Shown here: one piece after another, positions 15,952-23,929 of the stretch | Layout of the letters: every line of letters starts with the position of its first letter | Position numbering within the stretch: the first letter of the stretch is position 1 | DNA from: an uncultured Clostridia bacterium | GTDB lineage: Bacteria; Bacillota; Clostridia; Christensenellales; Borkfalkiaceae | Direction of reading: 5' to 3' | DNA: 64,000 nucleotides | Assembly: GCA_934254825.1 (NCBI GenBank) | Contig: CAKQMB010000010.1 | Coordinates: forward strand, 31,652-95,651 | Notes under the pieces: generated by a model | What the model saw: only the letters and a program-made list of their open reading frames with translations | Told to the model about the DNA's origin: nothing | Databases searched by the model: none | Translations under genes and position numbers: made by a program

Positions 15952-17067
15952 ATGGCTTATTTCGAAGAAGTGAAGAAAAATTTCGGTTTCGGCTGTATGA
16001 GACTTCCTATGAAAGACGGCAAAGTCGATTACAAAGAATTTTCCGAAATGGTCGATCTTTTTATCGCCGAAGGCTTCAATTATTTCGACACCGCGCACAT
16101 TTATCTTGAAGGGCAAAGCGAACCCGCTTTGAGAGAATGTCTCGTTAAGAGATACCCGAGAAGCGCGTTTGTTTTCACTGACAAACTTTCGACGCATTGT
16201 TTTAACAAAGAGGAGGAAATCCGACCTCTTTTCCAGAAACAGCTCGATAATTCCGGTCTCGAATATTTCGATTTCTATTTAATGCACGCGCAAAGCAAAA
16301 ATATCTTTGAAAAATACAAGAAATGCCGCGCATACGAAATCGCGCTCGAACTCAAAAACGAAGGGAAAATCAGACACGTCGGTATTTCCTTCCACGACAA
16401 AGCCGAGGTTCTGGAAGAAATTCTCACCGAATATCCGTGGATCGAAGTCGTTCAGATTCAGTTTAACTACGCCGATTACGAAGACCCTGCCGTTCAATCG
16501 AGAAAATGCTACGAAGTATGCAAAAAGCACGGCAAGCCCGTAATAGTTATGGAACCGGTCAAAGGCGGTAATCTCGCAAGGTTAAACGGCGAAGCAAAGC
16601 AGATTATCGACGATTTGCACGGCGGAAGCGCGGCGAGCTACGCGATACGTTTCGCGGCGGGTTTCGACGGCATTTTCATGGTTCTTTCCGGAATGAGCGA
16701 CCTTAATCAGATGAAAGACAACCTTTCTTTTATGAAAGATTTCAAACCGCTCGACGAAAAAGAACAAGCCGCCGTCAAAAAAGTTGCGGAGATAATCAAA
16801 GCTCAGCACGCAATTCCCTGCACCGCTTGCAGATACTGCACCGACGGTTGCCCCAAACACATACTTATTCCCAATCTTTTCTCCTGTTTAAACTCGAAGA
16901 AATTTTACAAGGACTGGAACGCCGATTATTACTACCACGAGGTATACACCAAAAACAACGGCAAGGCTTCGGACTGTATCAAATGCGGAAAATGCGAAAA
17001 AGTTTGTCCTCAGCACCTCGAAATCAGAAAATTGCTCGTTCAGGTTGCAGAGGTATTTGAAAAATGA
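15952..17067 (+). CDS. Aldo/keto reductase with C-terminal ferredoxin domain
   Basis: A 371-residue protein. The N-terminal TIM barrel keeps the AKR tetrad: Asp46 and Tyr51 in NYFDTAHIYLEG, Lys78 in FTDKLST and His112 in YLMHAQ. The C-terminal part has two 4Fe-4S motifs, CTACRYCTDGCP (about residue 289) and CIKCGKCEKVCP (about residue 342). Such fusions couple carbonyl reduction to ferredoxin-type electron transfer; the substrate is unknown. AAGGAGAGG lies before the ATG. It is the first gene of the MerR-controlled operon and overlaps the next gene by 4 bp. Confidence 0.92.
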   Translation: MAYFEEVKKNFGFGCMRLPMKDGKVDYKEFSEMVDLFIAEGFNYFDTAHIYLEGQSEPALRECLVKRYPRSAFVFTDKLSTHCFNKEEEIRPLFQKQLDNSGLEYFDFYLMHAQSKNIFEKYKKCRAYEIALELKNEGKIRHVGISFHDKAEVLEEILTEYPWIEVVQIQFNYADYEDPAVQSRKCYEVCKKHGKPVIVMEPVKGGNLARLNGEAKQIIDDLHGGSAASYAIRFAAGFDGIFMVLSGMSDLNQMKDNLSFMKDFKPLDEKEQAAVKKVAEIIKAQHAIPCTACRYCTDGCPKHILIPNLFSCLNSKKFYKDWNADYYYHEVYTKNNGKASDCIKCGKCEKVCPQHLEIRKLLVQVAEVFEK

Positions 17068-18170
17068 TAGAATACAGAAAACTTCCGAGGGGCGATGAAA
17101 AAATCGGGACGCTCGGACTCGGCGCAGGCTCGATGCAGGAAACTTCGCCCGCCGAAATTCAGAAAATAATAGAAAAAGCCATCGAAAACGGCATAAACTT
17201 TTTCGATCTCTGCGCGGGAGGCGGCAGTGTTTACGAACCGTTCGGAAACGCCATACAAGGCGCGCGCGACAAGATTTATTTTCAGCTTCATTTCGGCGCG
17301 GTTTATGACGAAAACGGCGAGTACGGATGGTCGAGAAATCTCGACGAGATAAAATCGACTTTCGACCGCGAGATGAAGCTTCTTAAAACCGATTATATCG
17401 ATTTCGGCTTTATGCATTGCGTGGACGAAGACGAGGATTACGAAGAAATAAAAGAAAACGGTATTCTCGCTTTTATGAGAGAGCTTAAAAAACAAGGCGT
17501 TATCAGACATATCGGATTTTCGTCGCACACGCCGTCGGTTGCAAACAAAGTGCTTGACGACGGCGAAACGGACATGATGATGTTTTCGATCAACCCCGCT
17601 TACGACCTCGAACAAGGCGACGATCTCGGCATAGGAAGCGTTTCGGAAAGAGCCGAACTTTTCCGCCGCTGCGAAAGAGACGGCATCGGAATTTCGGTTA
17701 TGAAACCGTTCCACGGCGGCAAACTTCTTTCGGCAAAATCTTCGCCGTTCAAAACCGCGCTAACGAAAAATCAATGTCTTAAATATGCGCTCGACCGCCC
17801 CGCTGTTCTTGCCGCGGTGCCGGGAGTCAGAACGCTGAAAGATCTCGACGAACTTCTGACTTTCAAAAACTCGACGGCGGAAGACGACGACTATTCCGTC
17901 ATAGCGAAATTTACACCCGAAAAGGCTTACGGCTCGTGCGTTTACTGCAACCATTGCCTGCCCTGCCCCGCGGGAATAGATATCGGACTCGTGAACAAAT
18001 ACTACGACTTAGCTCTCGTCGGCGACAAACTTGCCGAAAATCATTACGACAAGCTCACCGTTAAAGCCGACGAATGTTTAAACTGCGGACACTGCGACAT
18101 GCGTTGCCCGTTCAAAGTTCATCAAAGCGAAAAAATGCAAAAAATAAACGAATATTTCAAAGGAGTATAA
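17064..18170 (+). CDS. Second aldo/keto reductase-ferredoxin fusion, catalytic lysine apparently lost
   Basis: A 368-residue paralogue of the preceding protein with the same layout: a barrel, then CVYCNHCLPCP (about residue 290) and CLNCGHCDMRCP (about residue 336). Asp48 (INFFDLCAG) and His118 (FGFMHCV) are kept. The segment that should carry the catalytic lysine reads IYFQLHFG, and the tyrosine region is altered to GGGSVYEPFG. It may use different chemistry or be an electron-transfer partner of the first enzyme. Its ATG overlaps the upstream stop (ATGA), so the two are translationally coupled. Confidence 0.88.
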   Translation: MIEYRKLPRGDEKIGTLGLGAGSMQETSPAEIQKIIEKAIENGINFFDLCAGGGSVYEPFGNAIQGARDKIYFQLHFGAVYDENGEYGWSRNLDEIKSTFDREMKLLKTDYIDFGFMHCVDEDEDYEEIKENGILAFMRELKKQGVIRHIGFSSHTPSVANKVLDDGETDMMMFSINPAYDLEQGDDLGIGSVSERAELFRRCERDGIGISVMKPFHGGKLLSAKSSPFKTALTKNQCLKYALDRPAVLAAVPGVRTLKDLDELLTFKNSTAEDDDYSVIAKFTPEKAYGSCVYCNHCLPCPAGIDIGLVNKYYDLALVGDKLAENHYDKLTVKADECLNCGHCDMRCPFKVHQSEKMQKINEYFKGV

Positions 18171-18172
18171 AA

Positions 18173-18763
18173 ATGATAGAAAACGTTTTAACAAAAAAAG
18201 GCTTTTCGTTCAAAGCCAAAATAACGATCAAATCGATTATCGCCGCAGGACTTGTGGCTCTCGCGGTAATTCTTCCGCAGTTGTTCCATTTATTCGCGGG
18301 CGCGTCCGCGGGCGTTAAATGGCTTCCGATGTACATTCCCGTTCTGCTCGGCGGATGTCTGCTCGGCTGGAAATTCGGGCTTATAGTAGGAATTGCTTCG
18401 CCCGTTATGAGTTTTGCGATTACTTCCGCTTTCGGAAATCCTATGCCCGCACTCCAAAGACTTCCGTTTATGATTTTGGAACTTTCGGTTTTTGCGGTTG
18501 TTTCGGGACTTTTCTCCGACAAAATTTATAAAAACGTATGGCTTGCGTTCCCTGCGGTTATACTCGCGGAAATTTGCGGAAGAGGAATATTTATGCTTGC
18601 CGTAACGATTTTCCAAAGCGTTACGCCGTTCACCCCCGCTATGATCTGGGGACAGATTCAGACCGGACTTATCGGACTTTTCATTCAGGCGGCAATTATT
18701 CCGTTCATCGTTGTCGGACTTAAAACGGCGATCGACAAAGACAATGACAAAGACAATGACTGA
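18173..18763 (+). CDS. ECF transporter S component (substrate unknown)
   Basis: A 196-residue hydrophobic protein with about six membrane segments. PMYIPVLLGGCLLGWKFGLI and the later GIASPVMSFAITSAFG segment resemble S components of energy-coupling-factor vitamin transporters. The start at 18173 follows AAAGGAGTAT and is 2 nt after the previous stop. No ATPase or T component is nearby, so it would share a general ECF module. Its C terminus carries a duplicated DKDN (DNA: two copies of GACAAAGACAAT) and overlaps the next gene. Its place in a redox operon suggests a cofactor or precursor as substrate, which is a guess. Confidence 0.7.
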   Translation: MIENVLTKKGFSFKAKITIKSIIAAGLVALAVILPQLFHLFAGASAGVKWLPMYIPVLLGGCLLGWKFGLIVGIASPVMSFAITSAFGNPMPALQRLPFMILELSVFAVVSGLFSDKIYKNVWLAFPAVILAEICGRGIFMLAVTIFQSVTPFTPAMIWGQIQTGLIGLFIQAAIIPFIVVGLKTAIDKDNDKDND

Positions 18764-19178
18764 TCTCGAAATCGCAAAAAAGGTTCTTGACGGTCATTCG
18801 ATTGCCTTGGTTAAAGACGGCGAAGTTATCACGAGCGACAAACGAGGGATCGCTCCGCTTGCGGATTATTTAAGCGAAGGAAAAACGTTCGAAGGATTTT
18901 CGGCAGCCGACCTCGTTGTCGGGAAAGCCGCCGCAATGCTTTTTGTCAAGGCGGGAGTTAAATCCGTTTATGCGAAAGTTATTTCTCAATCGGGTAAAAC
19001 TTATCTCGAAAGCCACGGCGCGGAAGTTACGTTCGAAACGCTTACCGAAAAAATAATGAACAGGTTGAAAACCGATATTTGTCCGATGGAAAAAACCGTT
19101 TCGGACATAGATGATTTCGAACAAGGTTTTATCGCTTTGAAAAACAAGCTCGACGAACTCAGAAACAATAAAAAATAA
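18756..19178 (+). CDS. DUF1893 protein
   Basis: A 140-residue protein whose first 100 residues match DUF1893: DLEIAKKVLDGHSIALVKDG, then a GIAPLADYL segment and DLVVGKAAAMLFVKAGVKSV. From memory, the family has a cytidine-deaminase-like fold with no proven activity. The ATG at 18756 overlaps the upstream stop by 8 bp; an in-frame ATG at 18744 is an alternative, and neither has a strong ribosome site. It is the last gene of the MerR-controlled operon, followed by a terminator. Confidence 0.82.
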   Translation: MTDLEIAKKVLDGHSIALVKDGEVITSDKRGIAPLADYLSEGKTFEGFSAADLVVGKAAAMLFVKAGVKSVYAKVISQSGKTYLESHGAEVTFETLTEKIMNRLKTDICPMEKTVSDIDDFEQGFIALKNKLDELRNNKK

Positions 19179-19181
19179 AAT

Positions 19182-19226
19182 ACGGCGGAACGAATTTCGT
19201 AATCGATACGAATTTCGTTCCGCCGT
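19182..19226. terminator. Bidirectional intrinsic terminator
   Basis: Arms ACGGCGGAACGAATTTCGT and ACGAATTTCGTTCCGCCGT pair with one central mismatch, followed by TTTTATTAT. It separates the convergent DUF1893 and membrane-protein genes. Confidence 0.9.
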
Positions 19227-19230
19227 TTTA

Positions 19231-19734
19231 TTATACAAATTCTACCGTTATATTAACGAAGTTTTCAAGTCGTTTCCGACGCATTAAAAGCCCGCTCCTC
19301 TCAATGAAAAACTGATCGACGGCTTCCCAGATGAAAACCCATGCGAAAATATCCACGCATTCCGTCCAGATTTCGTTTTTGAATATTCCGTCCACAAGAA
19401 ACATTGCCGCAAGCGCAATCACTCCTATGAGCGTAAAAATAAGCGAGATAACCGTTTTTCTGTGTATATCCCGTTCCGTTTCGGCATGTTTTAAAGCGAA
19501 ATAATTCTTTATCGCCTCGGTGTAAACAGGTTTCTCGTCTTCGTCGACGCAGTCCCCTTTGACCGTCAGTTTTATTTCGGCGGCAGGGTGAAACTCCCTT
19601 GCGGCGTTCTCCAAAAACTCCGCAACTTCCGACGAAATAACCGGCTTATCGCTCGGCGAATATTTTGACAGAAAATCGGAGTCGTCGGTCACGCTGAGCG
19701 TTATCTCAGCATTTTTTATCGTCTTTTTCTTCAT
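19231..19734 (-). CDS. Unrecognised two-transmembrane protein
   Basis: A 167-residue protein of no family I recognise. Residues 1-85 are soluble and charged, residues about 95-118 form a membrane segment (VISLIFTLIGVIALAAMFLV), and a second hydrophobic stretch (CVDIFAWVFIWEAVDQFFI) follows before a basic tail with LMRRKRLE. Its start overlaps the end of the DMT transporter gene by 29 bp, so the two are probably co-expressed. The overlap is in different frames. Confidence 0.6.
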   Translation of the reverse strand: MKKKTIKNAEITLSVTDDSDFLSKYSPSDKPVISSEVAEFLENAAREFHPAAEIKLTVKGDCVDEDEKPVYTEAIKNYFALKHAETERDIHRKTVISLIFTLIGVIALAAMFLVDGIFKNEIWTECVDIFAWVFIWEAVDQFFIERSGLLMRRKRLENFVNITVEFV

Positions 19735-20707
19735 AATCTTTTGTTTCTCCGTTCGTTAAACGGCTTTCTCGTTTGTTTTTTCTTCTCTCGATTGCTTTTT
19801 TTATCGAATCGATATCGGTTTCGTTAAGAATAAGCGTGATAAGAATAATCGAGAAACCGATAATGATAAACTCGTTAAGGTTGTTCTGTCCGAAAATAAA
19901 CTCGAACAATACGCCGAACACGCCTTCGAAGCACATTATTATGGACGTCGTTGCCGCGGAAGTGAATTTCTGCCCGTACATCTGAGCGAACTGAGCAAAA
20001 CCCGTCGCTATGACCGCGAGATATAAAATCTTCCACACGGCTTCCGCGCTTAACGAAAATTCCGCGCCGTGACGAGGGAATTCCCACACGAGCGACGTGA
20101 GCGTACACAAAACCGCCGCGGTTATTATTTCGAAAGTCAGAAGAAGCAAAGCGTCGTCGTCGCAAGCGAAAAGCGAAATGAAAATAATCTGCAAAGCATA
20201 GAAAAATCCGCTGCAAATCGTGAGACTGTCGCCGAGAATTTCGTTGGACGCTTTTTCCGTTTTACCGAAAAACGCAATCAATAAAACTCCGCAAAGGCAC
20301 ATTATCGCCGCCACGAAATTTTTTATCGAAGATCGTTTTTTGAAAAATAACCAGGACAAAAACGGTACGAGTATGCAATAAGTTTCGGTTAAAAACGCAT
20401 TTTTGGAAGGAGTCGTGTAATTCAGAGCGACCGTCTGCACGGCATACGCCAAAAATAACACCGAGCCTAAAACCACGCCGTGTAAAACGGTTTTTTTATT
20501 AAGCAACGAGAAACGTTTGACTGAAAAGAGTATGAAAATAAGACCCGCGATCAGAAATCTTGCCGCAAGAATAAAAAAGGTAAAATTGCCGTTACCGAGT
20601 TCGGAAAGAGTGTCTTTTAAGATAACAAAAGAACTACCCCAAACCAAAGTTGCGGAAAAAAGAAGGGCTTTACCTATTATATTTTTCTTTCTCTCATTTT
20701 TTTCCAT
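19706..20707 (-). CDS. EamA/DMT-family transporter
   Basis: A 333-residue protein with ten predicted membrane segments in two EamA repeats. Repeat 1 starts ALLFSATLVWGSSFVILK, and repeat 2 ends with the characteristic FEGVFGVLFEFIFG before a charged tail. DMT exporters move small metabolites such as amino acids or nucleosides; the substrate cannot be told. It overlaps the small membrane protein downstream. Confidence 0.85.
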   Translation of the reverse strand: MEKNERKKNIIGKALLFSATLVWGSSFVILKDTLSELGNGNFTFFILAARFLIAGLIFILFSVKRFSLLNKKTVLHGVVLGSVLFLAYAVQTVALNYTTPSKNAFLTETYCILVPFLSWLFFKKRSSIKNFVAAIMCLCGVLLIAFFGKTEKASNEILGDSLTICSGFFYALQIIFISLFACDDDALLLLTFEIITAAVLCTLTSLVWEFPRHGAEFSLSAEAVWKILYLAVIATGFAQFAQMYGQKFTSAATTSIIMCFEGVFGVLFEFIFGQNNLNEFIIIGFSIILITLILNETDIDSIKKAIERRKNKRESRLTNGETKDYEEKDDKKC

Positions 20708-20793
20708 TACCCCGACTCGCTTATCGAAAATTATATTTTTTACGATATTTAATCGATTATTGCTCGTTCATTCAAATTTTATTCTACGAAAAC

Positions 20794-20820
20794 AAGGCGA
20801 ATAGCTAAGCTATCCGCCTT
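20794..20820 (-). terminator. Terminator of the yceD-rpmF operon
   Basis: AAGGCGAATAGCT and AGCTATCCGCCTT pair nearly perfectly; on the minus strand the stem ends in TTGTTTT, 18 bp past rpmF. Confidence 0.65.
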
Positions 20821-20837
20821 AATTATTCATTTTCCGA

Positions 20838-21026
20838 TCAATCGGCGTTATCAGTTGCGACAACTGCCTTTCCGTCGTAGTATCCGCATTTGGGGCAAAC
20901 CTTGTGCGGAGCTTTAAGTTCATGACACTGAGGACATGCGACCAAAGTCGGCGCAGTCAACTTGGAGTTGTTGGAAAATCTTGTTCTTGCTCTCATTTTG
21001 GAAGTCTTATGCTTAGGAACTGCCAT
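20838..21026 (-). CDS. rpmF: Ribosomal protein L32
   Basis: A 62-residue bL32, MAVPKHKTSKMRARTRFSNN at the start, with a zinc ribbon formed by CPQCHE and CPKCGYYDG. AGAGAGG precedes the ATG. It follows the DUF177/YceD gene, the standard bacterial order, with a 44-bp gap. Confidence 0.97.
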   Translation of the reverse strand: MAVPKHKTSKMRARTRFSNNSKLTAPTLVACPQCHELKAPHKVCPKCGYYDGKAVVATDNAD

Positions 21027-21070
21027 TGTTTTGTACCTCTCTTAATTCTTTCGGTAAATACGGCTAAGAT

Positions 21071-21481
21071 TTATTGCTCGCTTTCGTTTTCTTTCTCGTC
21101 CTTTTCGCAATAAACCGTGTAAGGAAACGATATGACAAGCGAATCGCAAACCATTTTCGTCAAATCGACCAAACCTCTCGAAAAAGGATAAAAATCCTCT
21201 TCTTTGTCGTTCGGATCGTCCGAAAACGCTTCGTCGAAATGCGTTAAACCGCGATATTCCGTTTTTTCTCCGCATCTCGAACATTCCGTTTCCAAAACGT
21301 ACGAAATTTCGCCGTTCGCATACACCTTGTCTCCCGCCAGTTCAAGCTCGCCCGTTACCGTAACGGGGCTTTTGAACGAAGAACGCGGAAGAGTTATAAG
21401 CGAATTGTCCGGCAAATACTCAAAACAGAACGAACACCCGTCTTTACCGCTGTTTTTTAATTTTCTTACGTCTATAACCAT
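21071..21481 (-). CDS. yceD: DUF177/YceD family protein (YlbN)
   Basis: A 136-residue protein with the DUF177 pattern: TGELELAGDKVYANGEISY, then a CSRCGE cysteine pair and an acidic C terminus with LVDLTKMVCDSLVISFPY. Plant and bacterial members affect 23S rRNA accumulation and are linked to rpmF. The ATG at 21481 is close behind a consensus promoter. It is the first gene of the yceD-rpmF operon. Confidence 0.9.
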   Translation of the reverse strand: MVIDVRKLKNSGKDGCSFCFEYLPDNSLITLPRSSFKSPVTVTGELELAGDKVYANGEISYVLETECSRCGEKTEYRGLTHFDEAFSDDPNDKEEDFYPFSRGLVDLTKMVCDSLVISFPYTVYCEKDEKENESEQ

Positions 21482-21494
21482 ATATAGCCTTACA

Positions 21495-21523
21495 ATTATA
21501 TATTATTTATTTTTCGTTGTCAA
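21495..21523 (-). promoter_or_regulatory. Consensus sigma-A promoter of yceD-rpmF
   Basis: On the minus strand a perfect TTGACA (21518-21523), 17-bp spacer and TATAAT (21495-21500), 13 bp before the yceD ATG. This separates yceD-rpmF from ackA. Confidence 0.85.
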
Positions 21524-21556
21524 TTTTTTTTCAAGGCTTTAACCGAAAAATTTAAC

Positions 21557-22753
21557 TTATTTTGCAAGTCTTTCGGTGTCGCGGGCGATAACAAGCTCTT
21601 CGTTGGTGGGAATTACGAGAACTTTTACCTTTCCGCCCTCTGCGGTTATGTCGCAGATACCGTCGCCGAGATTATCGTTTTTGGCGTTATCGATCTTTAT
21701 TCCCATATATTCGAGATCGGAAGCGACGGCTTTTCTCACCGCGCCGTCATGCTCGCCGATACCCGCCGTGAATACCACGCAGTCTACCCCGCCCATTGCC
21801 GCGGCGTAAGCTCCGAGATACTTTTTGCAGCTGTAACAGAACACGTCCAAAGCAAGTTGCGCTCTGTGATTGCCCTTTTCCGCCGCCGCAGTCAAATCTC
21901 TGAAATCGGAAGAAACTCCGCTGAGTCCCGCAACGCCAGATTTTTTGTTAAGGTAAGTAAGCGTGTCCGCAAGCGACATTTTGTATTTTTCCGACAAGAA
22001 CTCCACTATCGCGGGATCGAGGTCTCCCGATCTCGTCCCCATGGGAACGCCGCCGAGCGGAGTAAAGCTCATAGACGTATCTACGCTCTTTCCGCCTTTG
22101 ACCGCGGAAATGGACGAGCCGTTGCCGAGGTGCATCGTTATGACCTTGAAATTTGCGTCGCCTTCTCTTCCGAGGTATTTAGCCGCTTCCTGCGAAACAA
22201 ATCTGTGACTCGTACCGTGGAAACCGTATCTTCTGATTTTGAAATCGGTATACGCTTCGTAAGGAATACCGTAAATATAAGCCTTTTCGGGCATTGTGGA
22301 ATGGAAAGCCGTATCGAATACGCCAACCATGGGAACGCCGGGCATAATCGCCTGACAAGCTCTTACACCGATAATGTTCGCGGGCTGATGAAGGGGCGCA
22401 AGCTCGGAAAGTTCTTCGATTTTCTTCATAACGTCTTCGGTTAAAAGAACGGAATCGTTGAACACTTCGCCGCTGTGGACTATTCTGTGACCGACCGCGT
22501 CTATCTCTTTCATGGACGAAATCGCACCGTAATTTTTATCGACGAGCGCGTTTAAAACGACCTGTATGGCTTCCTTATGCGTCGGCATCGGAGCTTCTAT
22601 AACCTGCTCTTTTCCGTTCGCCTTATGCTTGCAGAACGATCCGTCGAGACCTATTCTTTCGCAGCCGCCCTTTGCGATCGCTTTTTCCGTTGCCATATCT
22701 ATAAGCTGATATTTAAGAGACGAACTGCCTGCGTTGATAACTAAAATTTTCAT
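21557..22753 (-). CDS. ackA: Acetate kinase
   Basis: A 398-residue AckA of normal length: KILVINAGSSSLKYQLID at the start, the phosphate loop VFDTAFHSTMPEKAYIYGIP, RRYGFHGTSHRFVS, HLGNGSSISAVKGGKSVDTS and GTRSGDLDP. It converts acetyl phosphate and ADP to acetate and ATP. GGGG precedes the ATG. It follows pta by 27 bp and completes the acetate-forming substrate-level phosphorylation pathway. Confidence 0.97.
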   Translation of the reverse strand: MKILVINAGSSSLKYQLIDMATEKAIAKGGCERIGLDGSFCKHKANGKEQVIEAPMPTHKEAIQVVLNALVDKNYGAISSMKEIDAVGHRIVHSGEVFNDSVLLTEDVMKKIEELSELAPLHQPANIIGVRACQAIMPGVPMVGVFDTAFHSTMPEKAYIYGIPYEAYTDFKIRRYGFHGTSHRFVSQEAAKYLGREGDANFKVITMHLGNGSSISAVKGGKSVDTSMSFTPLGGVPMGTRSGDLDPAIVEFLSEKYKMSLADTLTYLNKKSGVAGLSGVSSDFRDLTAAAEKGNHRAQLALDVFCYSCKKYLGAYAAAMGGVDCVVFTAGIGEHDGAVRKAVASDLEYMGIKIDNAKNDNLGDGICDITAEGGKVKVLVIPTNEELVIARDTERLAK

Positions 22754-22780
22754 ATTTTTACCCCGTTTATAATATTATTT

Positions 22781-23785
22781 TTAAACAATTTGCGTCTGCA
22801 AAGCGGTTATAGCCACCGCCGCGACGATATCTTCCATATGACAACCTCTCGAAAGGTCGTTTATGGGTTTCGCAAGACCCTGGCAAAGCGGACCTACCGC
22901 CTGGAAACCGCCGAGTCTTTCGGTGTTTTTATAGTTACTGTTGCCCGCGTCGAGGTCGGGGAAAATCATAACGTTCGCATGACCTGCGACGGGAGATCCG
23001 GGAGCTTTGCTCGCGCCGACTTCGGGAACGATAGCCGCGTCGAACTGCAATTCGCCGTCCGCAAGATATTCGGGGCAGATTTCGTGGAATTTCGCGACAG
23101 CCGCCGTAACCTTATCTACGTCAGCATGTTTTGCTGAGCCTTTCGTGGAGTGAGAAATGAAAGCTATTCTCGGAGTTATGCCCGCGATAGCTATCGCGCT
23201 CTTTGCCGAAGACTGAGCGATAAACGCAAGTTCTTCGCTCGTCGGGTTCTGGTTAAGACCGGAGTCCGCGTAAATGTAGCAACCGTCTTCGCAATATTTG
23301 TTGCCGCCCTCGGGAGCGATCATAAGGAAATACGCCGAAACGATAGGCGTTCCCTTTGCGGTTTTAATGACTTGAAGACCGGGACGAAGGGTGTTAGCCG
23401 TAGAATGGCACGCGCCCGAGACCATACCGTCTACGTCGCCCGCTTTAAGCATAAGCGCGCCGTACATAGTGTAATCCTTGGCAAGGGTTTCTCTCGCAAG
23501 CTCGATCGTCATTCCCTTGGCTTTACGAAGCTCGGTTAAAAGCTGAGCGTATTCCTCGGTTTTTTCGTAAGTTTTCGGGTCGATGATATTAACGCCCGAA
23601 AGATCGATTTCGGGGTTGTTCTTCTTTATTTCGTCGGGATTGCCGAGAAGGGTTATTCTCGCAACGCCTTCTTTAACGGAAACCGCGGCAGCCTCCACGA
23701 CTCTTTTATCTTCCCCTTCGGGAAGAACGATGTGTTTGTTGAGTTTTATCGCTCTACTTTTGATGTCGTCCAATACTTTTGACAT
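22781..23785 (-). CDS. pta: Phosphate acetyltransferase
   Basis: A 334-residue Pta of the short class: KHIVLPEGEDKRVVEAA at the start, the MVSGACHSTANTLRPGLQ substrate loop, and the C-terminal GPLCQGLAKPINDLSRGC signature. It makes acetyl phosphate from acetyl-CoA. The start is set at the ATG at 23785, which has AAAAGGAGC 7 nt upstream; the frame extends to 23824 without a better site. It is the first gene of pta-ackA and is divergent from tmcAL. Confidence 0.97.
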   Translation of the reverse strand: MSKVLDDIKSRAIKLNKHIVLPEGEDKRVVEAAAVSVKEGVARITLLGNPDEIKKNNPEIDLSGVNIIDPKTYEKTEEYAQLLTELRKAKGMTIELARETLAKDYTMYGALMLKAGDVDGMVSGACHSTANTLRPGLQVIKTAKGTPIVSAYFLMIAPEGGNKYCEDGCYIYADSGLNQNPTSEELAFIAQSSAKSAIAIAGITPRIAFISHSTKGSAKHADVDKVTAAVAKFHEICPEYLADGELQFDAAIVPEVGASKAPGSPVAGHANVMIFPDLDAGNSNYKNTERLGGFQAVGPLCQGLAKPINDLSRGCHMEDIVAAVAITALQTQIV

Positions 23786-23884
23786 TTCAAAGCTCCTTTT
23801 TTTACCCGCGGGAATATCTTTCATAAAAAAAGGTTGATATTTTCGCCCCGTTGGTATAATATATATTTATAAGTTTATACTTGC

Positions 23885-23913
23885 ATTATACACCAAAAAA
23901 AGATAAATATCAA
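23885..23913 (-). promoter_or_regulatory. Promoter of pta-ackA
   Basis: On the minus strand TTGATA (23908-23913), 17-bp spacer and TATAAT (23885-23890), giving a leader of about 95 nt before pta. It lies just ahead of the tmcAL ribosome site on the other strand. Confidence 0.7.
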
Positions 23914-23929
23914 TCGAAAGGAGCGACTT

